Shown: positions 16,577 through 25,102 of the stretch, one piece after another | Numbering within the stretch: the first letter of the stretch is position 1 | Layout of the letters: each line of letters opens with the position of its first letter | Source of the DNA: Sphingobacterium allocomposti | GTDB lineage: Bacteria; Bacteroidota; Bacteroidia; Sphingobacteriales; Sphingobacteriaceae | Length of the DNA: 64,000 nt | Direction: 5' to 3' | NCBI RefSeq assembly: GCF_008124885.1 | Contig: NZ_VNHX01000005.1 | Span: forward strand, 124,001 to 188,000 | The notes under the pieces: generated by a model | What the model was told of the DNA's origin: nothing | Databases searched by the model: none | Seen by the model: only the letters and a program-made list of their open reading frames with translations | Position numbers and translations under genes: made by a program

Positions 16577-18058
16577 TTATTTTACAAAAACAGTTTCTAT
16601 ATTAAGGTATCTTCCGATCTTTAGGATGGTTTCTGCATGATGCCCTATACCCAATGCAAAATGATGTGTAGGCCCTTCAGCAACCCAATTTTTCAAAAAT
16701 TGACGTATATCTTCTCCAAAGAATCCACGTGTATTGGTATTGCCGGTCGGCGGTATAGGTCCTGCAACAGATTCACCTTCCGCTACGATGAATTTGAACC
16801 GCCCATCAAATGTAGAGCTGATGCTTAACATGGTGATCGGCCCTTCTTTAATTTTAAATTCTACGCCTGCCCCAAACCCCGGTTTACCATGATATTTTTT
16901 TAGGCTTCTTAATATCGGCTTACCCTCTGCAATAGTAACATTGTGTGGTCCATCATGACCAACCAACACAAAATTTTCGTTGAAATCTACTGGATGAAAT
17001 TCTGCAAAACTACCGCCGATACCCAGTCGATCCATTACCATCATCGCTACGCAGGTTTTAAGATCAGATTCTCCACACATTGGAAACCCCGCCGCAGTAA
17101 GAAGAGAATTTCCAACAATCAAGTTTGACATGACGAGTTGCTCCATACTTTGTGCAGCACCTTCATAATAATAAGCCAGGCCATCTAGTTTCTTCCTCGC
17201 TACAAAAGCTTTCAACGCTAACGACACTCTTGCTGCTACTTCCAGATCGGCAGGTTTAAGCTTATCCGATATCGGGTCGGAAACCGGATCGGGGGTATCA
17301 AAGAAATCCAGTATAAATTCCTTTTCTCTTTCCAGATCGATCACATCGACCTCCTGATATTGCTGAATAATCTCATGCGATTCACATTGCACCACGTGCA
17401 AGCCGAAATGGGCGGTCAGCATAGTAGAGTCGGTGTGCATGTCCAACATCGCTTCTATGGGGTGTCCAATATGTCCGATCCTGGCATTCTTCAAGCTGTG
17501 CAATACATTAGCAATGCGACAGTATTTACCAATCTCATCCACGGCTTCTGCATCATCATATAACGTCCCGATAATAACATCGGGTACCGGACGCCCCAAC
17601 CGCACGGCAACTCCCGTAAATTCAGGCAAGGAACAAATATCATCGTTAAAAAGCTGCTTATAGGTAGACGCCTGTTCGTAATTAAGTGCCTTATCAGGTT
17701 GTAGTGCTACCAAGATTAATGGTACTTGGATGTTCTTTACTATTGCTCCGAAGGTACTCGAAGTAGCATAAGTAAGCATATCGCAAAAAATAAGATCCAG
17801 ATCGGCACCCAAGAGCCTGGGGACAAGATCATACGCCGATTGCGCATCATCTACCATACCGAAGTCGACGACTTCGACATCAAATTGCTCCACCATGCTC
17901 ATAAACACGGCTTGTTTCTCCTGCATATCAGCAAGCAGTCCATCAAATTGTGCCCAATATTTAACATATCCTACACCAAAAACTCCGATACGCGCCTTGC
18001 CTACTTTCTTTGATAGTGGTTTATAGAAGGCCGTATTTGAATCCAATTTTATTTCCAT
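16577..18058 (-). CDS. L-arabinose/L-fucose isomerase-like sugar isomerase
   Basis: A 493-residue cytosolic protein of the AraA/FucI fold. It has an N-terminal Rossmann-like part (RIGVFGVGYVKYWAQFDGL), a middle part (ARIGHIGHPIEAMLDMHTD) and the C-terminal catalytic part with MCGESDLKTCVAMMVMDRLG, ENFVLVGHDGPHN and HHFALGIGHH. Acidic and His residues at these sites are the likely metal and substrate ligands. It should interconvert an aldose and a ketose released by the locus. The exact sugar is not clear, because this branch differs from classical AraA. It is the first gene of the operon, directly behind a promoter with the shared operator. Confidence 0.8.
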   Translation of the reverse strand: MEIKLDSNTAFYKPLSKKVGKARIGVFGVGYVKYWAQFDGLLADMQEKQAVFMSMVEQFDVEVVDFGMVDDAQSAYDLVPRLLGADLDLIFCDMLTYATSSTFGAIVKNIQVPLILVALQPDKALNYEQASTYKQLFNDDICSLPEFTGVAVRLGRPVPDVIIGTLYDDAEAVDEIGKYCRIANVLHSLKNARIGHIGHPIEAMLDMHTDSTMLTAHFGLHVVQCESHEIIQQYQEVDVIDLEREKEFILDFFDTPDPVSDPISDKLKPADLEVAARVSLALKAFVARKKLDGLAYYYEGAAQSMEQLVMSNLIVGNSLLTAAGFPMCGESDLKTCVAMMVMDRLGIGGSFAEFHPVDFNENFVLVGHDGPHNVTIAEGKPILRSLKKYHGKPGFGAGVEFKIKEGPITMLSISSTFDGRFKFIVAEGESVAGPIPPTGNTNTRGFFGEDIRQFLKNWVAEGPTHHFALGIGHHAETILKIGRYLNIETVFVK

Positions 18059-18073
18059 AATTATAGTTTACAC

Positions 18074-18088
18074 TTAACGCACTAAGTT
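18074..18088 (-). promoter_or_regulatory. putative GntR operator in front of the isomerase operon
   Basis: The plus strand reads TTAACGCACTAAGTT. It lies 16 nt before the isomerase ATG and ends 9 nt before the -7 box, so it sits right at the expected transcription start. It is one of three near-identical sites with the same geometry (others at 19363 and 33051). Confidence 0.75.
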
Positions 18089-18097
18089 ATTTCACTT

Positions 18098-18129
18098 CAA
18101 ACATAATCATTAAATGATTATTTCACAAA
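18098..18129 (-). promoter_or_regulatory. promoter of the isomerase operon
   Basis: The minus strand has -7 TATGTTTG (18105-18098) and -33 TTTG (18129-18126) with a 20-nt spacer, a close match to the Bacteroidota consensus. The spacer contains a perfect inverted repeat of 8-bp arms around one base (TAATCATT/AATGATTA, 18104-18120), which could be a second regulator site. Confidence 0.72.
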
Positions 18130-18155
18130 AAAAATCCAACTATTTTATTTCGTCT

Positions 18156-19358
18156 TTAAAACAATGCTTTAATCCGGGGGAGAAACACCAAAAAAAGGAG
18201 AAAACCTAGGGGATACATTAACCCTGCCGTGACCCATAACGGTGTATACGAATAGCGTGTCACGATTTCTCCGATAAACGGGTTTATCAACAAACTAGAC
18301 AACGCACCCGCAGTGCCGGACAGCCCTACGACGGTCGATGTCGCTTTACTTCCGAAAATATCGGAAATAGCGGTAATATAGTTCGTAATCCAAAATCCAT
18401 GTGCAAATAGCAACAACGTTAGTAAGGCTATGGCAAACTGATAAGACCCGACGAACGCGATAAAAGGTGCACAGAGTGTCAATCCCGCCGCTATTCCCAT
18501 AACCCATTTCCTTGCTTTATTGATGGAAACACCTCGCTGTATTAATTTGTCAGATATCCAACCGCCAAAGATGTTCGAAATTCCGAGTGCCAAAAAGGGA
18601 ATCCAGAACAAATCGCCGATACGTTCAAACGACATCCCTCGATATTCGCTTAGGTACTTAGGCACCCAAAACATTAAGAAATACAAAACCGGATCAAGCA
18701 AGAATCGTATACTGACAAAAACCCATAAATATTTGTTTTTCAAAATGCTTGCAAAAGAAACACTTGGAGATACGATCTTTTCTCTTTGCGTACCGATATA
18801 TCTTTTCCAGGGAATCAGAAACCAGCCAACCACCCAAATCATCCCAACGATAGCCGGAATAATAAAGCTTGCTCTCCAACCAAAGCTAGAGGCTACATAG
18901 ATGGTTAAAGGTGGCGCCAAAACGGCACCGATTGCTGACCCACCAATGGCAATACCGTTGGCCATTCCTCTTTTCTTTTCGTCGAACCATTCATAAACGA
19001 CCTTCGCCGCTCCGGGGAAACACCCACCTTCTCCGAAGCCTAAGAGAAACCGGAAAGCAATTAACTGGTAGAAGTTCTGCATAACTCCGTGCAGAAAACA
19101 AGCGATAGACCAGATCAATACCGCCAGTCCCAGACCAATTTTTCCACCGACAGTATCGATAATACGTCCCCCTATGGTAAACATTAACGCATAACTGACC
19201 AGAAAACTCGTATTTATCCAACCATATTGTACATCTGTAATGTGGAATTCCTCCTGGATTTTAATTATTGTCATGGACAAGACTTGCCTATCCAAAAAAT
19301 TTAATCCTGTCGCAATAAAGACCAGGACCAACACTAACCATGCTATTTTATTCTTCAT
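18156..19358 (-). CDS. MFS sugar-acid/sugar transporter
   Basis: A 400-residue inner-membrane protein with about 12 transmembrane segments and the major facilitator signatures: after TM1 GLNFLDRQVLSM, then GGRIIDTVGGKIGL (motif A-like), RFLLGFGEGGCFPGAAKV and the mid-repeat GGWISDKL. The pattern fits the anion:cation symporter group (hexuronate/ExuT- or DgoT-like), which imports sugar acids and related monosaccharides with protons or sodium. It probably takes up the product of the periplasmic enzymes. It has its own promoter and operator, divergent from gntR. Its stop lies 97 bp before the isomerase start, so read-through is possible. Confidence 0.9.
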   Translation of the reverse strand: MKNKIAWLVLVLVFIATGLNFLDRQVLSMTIIKIQEEFHITDVQYGWINTSFLVSYALMFTIGGRIIDTVGGKIGLGLAVLIWSIACFLHGVMQNFYQLIAFRFLLGFGEGGCFPGAAKVVYEWFDEKKRGMANGIAIGGSAIGAVLAPPLTIYVASSFGWRASFIIPAIVGMIWVVGWFLIPWKRYIGTQREKIVSPSVSFASILKNKYLWVFVSIRFLLDPVLYFLMFWVPKYLSEYRGMSFERIGDLFWIPFLALGISNIFGGWISDKLIQRGVSINKARKWVMGIAAGLTLCAPFIAFVGSYQFAIALLTLLLFAHGFWITNYITAISDIFGSKATSTVVGLSGTAGALSSLLINPFIGEIVTRYSYTPLWVTAGLMYPLGFLLFLVFLPRIKALF

Positions 19359-19362
19359 CTTG

Positions 19363-19377
19363 TTAACGCATTAAGTT
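19363..19377 (-). promoter_or_regulatory. putative GntR operator in front of the MFS gene
   Basis: The plus strand reads TTAACGCATTAAGTT. It is only 4 nt upstream of the transporter ATG and 9 nt downstream of the -7 box, so bound repressor would block both transcription start and the ribosome-binding region. Confidence 0.75.
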
Positions 19378-19386
19378 GCAGATCAT

Positions 19387-19416
19387 CAAACATAGTGAAC
19401 ACATTTGTTACACAAA
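19387..19416 (-). promoter_or_regulatory. promoter of the MFS transporter gene
   Basis: On the minus strand, -7 TATGTTTG (19394-19387) and -33 TTTG (19416-19413) are 18 nt apart. The promoter overlaps the divergent gntR promoter, so the two are likely to be co-regulated. Confidence 0.7.
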
Positions 19417-19434
19417 CTAATTATTTTATATTTG
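19404..19434 (+). promoter_or_regulatory. promoter of gntR
   Basis: -33 TTTG (19404-19407), a 19-nt spacer and -7 TATATTTG (19427-19434) lie 24 nt before the gntR ATG. This is an excellent Bacteroidota promoter match. Confidence 0.75.
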
Positions 19435-19458
19435 TAGCAGAATCGTTTTATATTATAT

Positions 19459-20199
19459 ATGGATCCCAAATTTATTCTCATCAGCGAAGAAATCATCAAA
19501 CGCATCAAAGAAGGCGATTTAGCGCCCGGCGATAAGGTTCCTTCGGAAAATGAGCTAATCAAAACCTTCAAAGTCAGCAACACAACGGCACGGAAGAGCC
19601 TCCTAAACTTAGAGACACTTGGTTGGGTACGCCGAATTAAAGGCAAAGGCACATTTGTACTTAATCGCACCGGTGACCACAAAATTGTTCGCACATTGGG
19701 TTCGGTCGAATCAACGCGGAGGGGGTTCAATGAAAGTTTATCACAAGAAGGGTTCGCGCCTAAAAATATTGTCATTGAAAAAACGATATTACAAGAGGGT
19801 ATTTCTACCATGATTCAACATAAACAACTGACGCTCGAAGGTCCGGTTTTGAAGATCCGCATTCTTCGTTATGCTGATGACGATATCCTGAAAGACGAAA
19901 CACGCTATATATCCCTTAAACAATGTCCCAAAATCGAGCGTGTCTCGCCCGAAATTTCTTTTTTCAAAACATACGAGCAAACCTATCATATCAAAATAAA
20001 AACGATAGAGCAAACGCTTAAGACAACGATATTTGACACCAACACGCCGGATAATTACTTTGAGAACGACAAACCTCTCCCTATTTTTATCCTGGATGGA
20101 GCTGTCATAGCAGAGGACGGAAACATCATTGAAATAGAACATTCTTTTTATAGCGGAGATAAATACCAGTTTGGCGTTATCGCGCACCCTAATTACTAA
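19459..20199 (+). CDS. GntR-family (UTRA domain) transcriptional regulator
   Basis: A 246-residue one-component regulator. The N-terminal winged helix (about 5-70) shows ISEEIIKRIKEGDLAPGDKV, PSENELIKTFKVSNTTARKS and GWVRRIKGKGTFV, which is diagnostic of GntR. The C-terminal UTRA effector domain (about 90-240) contains LEGPVLKIRILRYADDD and DGAVIAEDGNIIEIEHSFYS. It should bind DNA as a dimer and release it on binding a sugar or sugar phosphate. It is transcribed divergently from the transporter, and three matching operators in the surrounding locus are its likely targets. Its stop is one base from the stop of the convergent SGNH-GH5 gene. Confidence 0.93.
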   Translation: MDPKFILISEEIIKRIKEGDLAPGDKVPSENELIKTFKVSNTTARKSLLNLETLGWVRRIKGKGTFVLNRTGDHKIVRTLGSVESTRRGFNESLSQEGFAPKNIVIEKTILQEGISTMIQHKQLTLEGPVLKIRILRYADDDILKDETRYISLKQCPKIERVSPEISFFKTYEQTYHIKIKTIEQTLKTTIFDTNTPDNYFENDKPLPIFILDGAVIAEDGNIIEIEHSFYSGDKYQFGVIAHPNY

Positions 20200-20200
20200 A

Positions 20201-22579
20201 TCACTTCTCATTGACTTTCAAGTATTTTAAGAGTACTTTTAGCTGCGGACGATCTATCCCATCTCTTGGCTCTATCGCTAATTTGTACGTGTTCCACCAA
20301 GGTCCCGCAGCCCAGTATGTTCCATTCACGCCATTATCTTTGAGGTAGTTCAGCATATTATCAAGCGTCACCAACCAACGAGGATCATCATCGGGAACCC
20401 CGTATTCCCCGACAAAACCTTTTAAATTATTTTCTTTTAACCATTCTACAAACGGGCGTGCCCGAACAATACCTGTTTCTGGCGTTGTTCCTTCCTCGTC
20501 ATAGGTGCCTTTATATGTTCCGGAAGCGTCTTTATCAAAATAGAGATGCCCTTCAAAAATCAGGTTAGTGGATGGATCTACCAAATCTTTCAGTTTGCCA
20601 CTGGCTTGTTGCCAACGGTATGTCGAACTCCAACTATCGCCTCCTACCATAATCGGCGTATTCGTATCCATTTCCCGGATCTTAAAAATAGCCTGTTGCG
20701 CTATATTAAACCAAGGTACCGAATCTAACATGCCATGGGGTTCGTTCATCAATCCGTATGCCCAGATATTTTCTTTCGTGCGAAATTGTTCGGCAAGTTT
20801 TCCCCAGACATCTGCGAAGTGTTTGATGGGCAGATTGGCTGAACCGATAATTTCCCGAGTACCATTTACAAATCGACGTCCATAATTATGCATATCCAAG
20901 ATAACCCAGAGGTTTCTTTCCCGCGCGGCATCGACAAAAGCAGTCATTCTGGCTAGTTCCGCTTCATCCAAAGGGCCGTCCAACTCATGCTGTAGCCGCT
21001 CCCATAAAAATGGCAGGCGGAAAAGGGTTAATCCTTTTGATTTGAAGTAATCCAGTTCGGCAATGGTGGGATAGGTATAATCACGATTGTAAACGCCCGG
21101 TGTTTTCTGGTGCGCAAATTCAGCTCCCGCTAAGTTTACCCCAAAAGGAGCTTCATTACGATCCGGCATATTTAAGTCAGCCTTTACCAACCGAAAGCGG
21201 TGCGATTGCGGCTGATTAAACTGATATATTGTCTCCGGTAATGCTTTCGCCTGCTTTTCCAAATCCGTCTGGTGGGGTTTGTTTCTCAAATATGTCTCAA
21301 ACAGGCTATGGAATGTTTCGTAGCGGGCATCTTTTGACACCTGTAAAAAAGAAAGGTATTCCGAAATAAATGTTTTAATCGGCTCAAGATCTCCACCCCA
21401 TAGCTCTTTGGGAAGATAACTAAATTCTACAAATTTAATTTCTCTCAACTGCCGCTGTACATTACGATAAGCTACCGCTTCCTTAAAGACTTTTAATGCT
21501 TGTTGATACGGAGGTGTATTTTTTCTCTCTGCCAAATTTATACCTTTCACCAATTCCTCCTGTGTAAAATTGCCGATAAGGATATCATCGATCGTAAGCG
21601 CATACACACCCTCCTTTAAATCTTTTACCTGTAGTAATTGTGTATTAAAATCGCCTGTAAAAGGGACCAGGGTCAATGCATTTTCTACTTCGGGAGGTAC
21701 GGGAAAAGGCAGCCTTTCTTCCAGATAATCAAATGTCAGCTCTTCTCCCTGCCAGTTTAAATTACTGACCGAACCATATTTAACATCAACTACACCGTCC
21801 TCATCAATCGTAAGTGATGACACGTAACTAGATGCATTTATAGTCTTAAGAAAGGTGTAGGCCATCACAAAATGCCCTACGGATCCTGGATGGACCCTAT
21901 CTTGGCCGACAAGGGTAGATTTAATATCTTCTTGCTGTAGCTTGGCGTTGATTGCATTCATCATCGTCCAGTAATCAATTACCATGACCTTGTGTTTCTT
22001 TGCCAACTTATCGATGATTTTACCGCATCTTTCCAATGCATCATTTACGCCCACCAAGTTGACAGCAGTCAAATCTCCGGTTTGATCATAGATGCTCGGT
22101 TTCTGTAAGATTATATTCGTTTTTGTCCGTTTTAAACGCGTCAAAAACGAATCGTAATACGATTCAAAATCTTTCAACGCTCTCTCCTTCCGTTGCTGAA
22201 TATCCGGCTCATTTTGTTTTTCCGGCGCGTACAAACCCCGATTGACATCGTTCATCCCCGCCATGACGATAGACCAGTCTGCTTTATGTGGCACGATATC
22301 GGCATCCATCCTACGCAGGAAACTATTGGCGTTGTCACCTTTAATCCCCAGATTGTAAAAAGTGACTTTCTTGTCTGGAAAACGGGTTGCATAATACAGC
22401 AGAATATAATGATGAAAATCGCCATTGTGGGTAATGCTGTTTCCGATAAACGCAATCTTATCTCCCGATTTGAATAGACTGTCCTCTTTCTTTTGTGCAT
22501 AGACACTGCCGATAAGGGTTATCAACACCCATAAGAACATCATCTTAAAACCGTATTTTACATACACATGCTTCATCAT
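20201..22579 (-). CDS. SGNH esterase-GH5 glycosidase fusion
   Basis: A 792-residue two-enzyme protein with a signal peptide (ending VYAQ, about 29). The first part (about 40-260) is an SGNH hydrolase: block I IAFIGNSIT (Ser48), the Gly block NLGIKGD, the Asn block GMNDVN and DRVHPGS with the Asp/His pair. A helical linker region (about 340-460) follows. The last part (about 475-790) is a GH5 barrel with acid E613 in MNEPHG and nucleophile E725 in FVGEYGV. It probably deacylates and cuts the same beta-glycan outside the inner membrane. It overlaps the DUF5017-like gene by 4 bp and is last in the SusC/D operon. Confidence 0.9.
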   Translation of the reverse strand: MMKHVYVKYGFKMMFLWVLITLIGSVYAQKKEDSLFKSGDKIAFIGNSITHNGDFHHYILLYYATRFPDKKVTFYNLGIKGDNANSFLRRMDADIVPHKADWSIVMAGMNDVNRGLYAPEKQNEPDIQQRKERALKDFESYYDSFLTRLKRTKTNIILQKPSIYDQTGDLTAVNLVGVNDALERCGKIIDKLAKKHKVMVIDYWTMMNAINAKLQQEDIKSTLVGQDRVHPGSVGHFVMAYTFLKTINASSYVSSLTIDEDGVVDVKYGSVSNLNWQGEELTFDYLEERLPFPVPPEVENALTLVPFTGDFNTQLLQVKDLKEGVYALTIDDILIGNFTQEELVKGINLAERKNTPPYQQALKVFKEAVAYRNVQRQLREIKFVEFSYLPKELWGGDLEPIKTFISEYLSFLQVSKDARYETFHSLFETYLRNKPHQTDLEKQAKALPETIYQFNQPQSHRFRLVKADLNMPDRNEAPFGVNLAGAEFAHQKTPGVYNRDYTYPTIAELDYFKSKGLTLFRLPFLWERLQHELDGPLDEAELARMTAFVDAARERNLWVILDMHNYGRRFVNGTREIIGSANLPIKHFADVWGKLAEQFRTKENIWAYGLMNEPHGMLDSVPWFNIAQQAIFKIREMDTNTPIMVGGDSWSSTYRWQQASGKLKDLVDPSTNLIFEGHLYFDKDASGTYKGTYDEEGTTPETGIVRARPFVEWLKENNLKGFVGEYGVPDDDPRWLVTLDNMLNYLKDNGVNGTYWAAGPWWNTYKLAIEPRDGIDRPQLKVLLKYLKVNEK

Positions 22580-23478
22580 TCAGGTACTATCGTAATTTCA
22601 AATTCCCGCACCACGGATTTGTAATCGTCGGCACTCGCATTCGAAGCCAAAAAAGCAACGTGATAGGTTCCCGGAGTCGTATATGTATAGGAATAATCCG
22701 AAAGAAGATTGGAACCTATATTTTGAATTGGAGTCCCTGTATCCGGCGGCACCTTTGTAAAATAGAGCGGCTTTGTAATCAGCCAATCTTCACTGGGATC
22801 CGCATTACGACCACCACCGATAATCACCACATCGGTTGCCCGGATGGTCCATACAGAAGCAGGGTTCAGCACATCAATGATGCTCCAACCGGCATTTACG
22901 CGGTCGGCCACTGGAATTTCTGAACCATCAGGAAGCTCCGTAACAGCCTGCAATTCGCGGACAATCCAATTTCCAGGTACGGTAATGGGATCTTTTTCGC
23001 CTACAAATTTGAACGCTATAAAAAAAGGCTTTTCGGTATCGACCCATGGCGACAAATCCAAGTAATCTGATTCGACAATTGTCGGATTTGTTGCGATATC
23101 AACCTGCGAAGTGACGTCTGTCCAGGTTGCCTGCGCAATTCCTTCCGCCGTAAGTTCTTCCAAATCATTACTCACCATTAATCGAAGCGATTCTAATTGA
23201 TTCCCTCCCCCTCCATACTGCGTGATGACCTTGGCTTTAGGAATGCCGCCTTCCACCTGCGTACGTTCTCTGAACCTATAGTCGGCACCGGGCAAGCCGG
23301 AATAGAAAGTGATGTTATCGGGAGCTCCGAAAAATTCAAACCGAATAGTGTCTCCTACCTTATAGGTGGTCTTGCTCAACCTCACCTCAAAATCGGGCTG
23401 GTCTACTTGCAGATTCTTTTCACAGGATACCAAGCCAATAAAAAGAACCATGGACAGGATGTGATGTATATACTTCAT
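22576..23478 (-). CDS. DUF5017-like surface lipoprotein of the glycan locus
   Basis: A 300-residue lipoprotein (lipobox LVSC, Cys19). The sequence resembles the DUF5017 group found beside SusD: FEVRLSKTTYKVGDTIRFEF, GAPDNITFYSGLPGADYRFR, then PWVDTEKPFFIAFKF. The end has a PKD/Ig-like strand pattern (YSYTYTTPGTYHVAFLASN). Such proteins are thought to be surface glycan-binding proteins; no enzyme motif is visible. It follows susD by 17 bp and overlaps the SGNH-GH5 gene by 4 bp, so the two products are made together. Confidence 0.75.
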   Translation of the reverse strand: MKYIHHILSMVLFIGLVSCEKNLQVDQPDFEVRLSKTTYKVGDTIRFEFFGAPDNITFYSGLPGADYRFRERTQVEGGIPKAKVITQYGGGGNQLESLRLMVSNDLEELTAEGIAQATWTDVTSQVDIATNPTIVESDYLDLSPWVDTEKPFFIAFKFVGEKDPITVPGNWIVRELQAVTELPDGSEIPVADRVNAGWSIIDVLNPASVWTIRATDVVIIGGGRNADPSEDWLITKPLYFTKVPPDTGTPIQNIGSNLLSDYSYTYTTPGTYHVAFLASNASADDYKSVVREFEITIVPE

Positions 23479-23495
23479 AATTAAGTCTTAAAAAA

Positions 23496-25097
23496 TTAAT
23501 ACCCTGGGTTTTGTGTCAACGCTTTATTCAAAGACATATCATACGTAGGAATAGGCAGCAACACGTTTCTGTCGGAGACATTTCGCGAACCGAGCACATG
23601 TCCCTCTACCCCCCCATTGGCCAATGCCCATGTGATGTATGCTTTCATATCTCCTACAAAATTTCCCCACCTGATCAAATCTGCGCGGCGCGATGCCTCG
23701 AAACAAAACTCCCTGGCTCGCTCATCTCTTATAGCCTGTCTAAACTCATCTTTTGATAGCCCAGATAAGTCGGCATTTACATTTGGGTTAGGCGGCTGAG
23801 GCAGTAGAAGCCCGTATGCGCGTCTTCTCACCTCGTTGATATAGGGATACGCATTAACCGGTCCGTTCAATTCATTTTCTGCTTCAGCAGCCATGAGCAA
23901 GATGTCTGCGTAACGTAAAATCGGAAAATTCTGAGGTGAGGTAGAAATATCTTTAGGTGACACGACCTCGTATTCACGTCGCCATTTGCCCATGTTCCTT
24001 CTCCATCGATCATTATTGGGTGTTTTTACGCCCGGCGTACCCACATAGGTGTAAGGAGCCAAGTTCCAGTCACGTCTTAAATCATATGAATCTTTCAGCG
24101 GTACGGTTGTGCTATTAGGATCAAGTTCATAAAGATCGAACAATTTACCGCTACCGTTGATTAACCCTCCGCTACGTCCAAGTTCAGCATCCTGCGTCCG
24201 TATTCCCCCTCTCGCCCCTATATAGTAAGTATACTCTTGCATAGCACCCTGCGTATTTCCATAAAATTCGACTTCCCAAATACTCTCCCGGATATCGTAT
24301 TCATCCTTTGCATATTTAATAAATACATCAGTATAATCGGGATTCAGGCTATGTAATCCTGAATTTTTTACAGCTAGCGCCCATTTTAGAGCATCAGCAT
24401 ACTTGGACTGGTCCATCAAAGGATACCCCGCCATCTTGAGATAGACCCTCGCCAACACGCCTTGTACAGCAGACCGCGAGACCCTTCCTCCAAAATTCAC
24501 GGTCTTCTCGGTATTACCCCCTTCCACTTCGTCTACCAATTGCTCGGCCTCCAGCATATCCGCCACAACCAAATCGTAAACTTCTTTCATAGGCGTTCTC
24601 GGCACATCCATTTCATTGATGGAGGGTTTGGCGCTTAGATACAAAGGAATATCACCGTAATTGCTTACTAACATGAAATAGTAATATGCCCGTAGAAACA
24701 AGGCCTGCCCCTTTATCCTGTTTTTAGAGCCATCGTCCAAATCCGTACCGTCTACCACATCCAAGATAAGATTGGCGCGATATACACCTGTATACAAGGC
24801 TTTCCAAAAATCAGTTACGTTTGCTTCCGCCGGGCCGTATATATATACAGTAGCATTGGCAGACCCGGTATTGGTGTATTCGATATCCGTACTTACATTG
24901 AGCCAATATGGCCACACATCGCCGTAAAATGTCCGATTTCCAAGGATGTCGTACACTCCGGCAAGTGCCAGTTCAAAATCGTTGACCGTCTCATAGGAGG
25001 GTGTTACAAAGTCAGTAGGTTTTGTGTCGAGAAAATCTTTGCACGAAGATGTTCCTATCAACAGTGCAATTAAAATATAAGTGAATCTCATCATCAT
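23496..25097 (-). CDS. SusD/RagB-family nutrient-binding lipoprotein (second pair)
   Basis: A 533-residue lipoprotein (lipobox ending Cys19, GTSSCKDFLDTKPTDF). It has the SusD helical TPR-like scaffold: RIKGQALFLRAYYYFMLVSN near the front and the C-terminal RQAIRDERAREFCFEASRRA then DLIRWGNF, ending in the family tail LTQNPGY. It acts as the surface lid that captures oligosaccharides for the partner SusC. Its start lies 5 bp after the stop of the upstream susC gene. Confidence 0.94.
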   Translation of the reverse strand: MMMRFTYILIALLIGTSSCKDFLDTKPTDFVTPSYETVNDFELALAGVYDILGNRTFYGDVWPYWLNVSTDIEYTNTGSANATVYIYGPAEANVTDFWKALYTGVYRANLILDVVDGTDLDDGSKNRIKGQALFLRAYYYFMLVSNYGDIPLYLSAKPSINEMDVPRTPMKEVYDLVVADMLEAEQLVDEVEGGNTEKTVNFGGRVSRSAVQGVLARVYLKMAGYPLMDQSKYADALKWALAVKNSGLHSLNPDYTDVFIKYAKDEYDIRESIWEVEFYGNTQGAMQEYTYYIGARGGIRTQDAELGRSGGLINGSGKLFDLYELDPNSTTVPLKDSYDLRRDWNLAPYTYVGTPGVKTPNNDRWRRNMGKWRREYEVVSPKDISTSPQNFPILRYADILLMAAEAENELNGPVNAYPYINEVRRRAYGLLLPQPPNPNVNADLSGLSKDEFRQAIRDERAREFCFEASRRADLIRWGNFVGDMKAYITWALANGGVEGHVLGSRNVSDRNVLLPIPTYDMSLNKALTQNPGY

Positions 25098-25102
25098 TTA
25101 CG

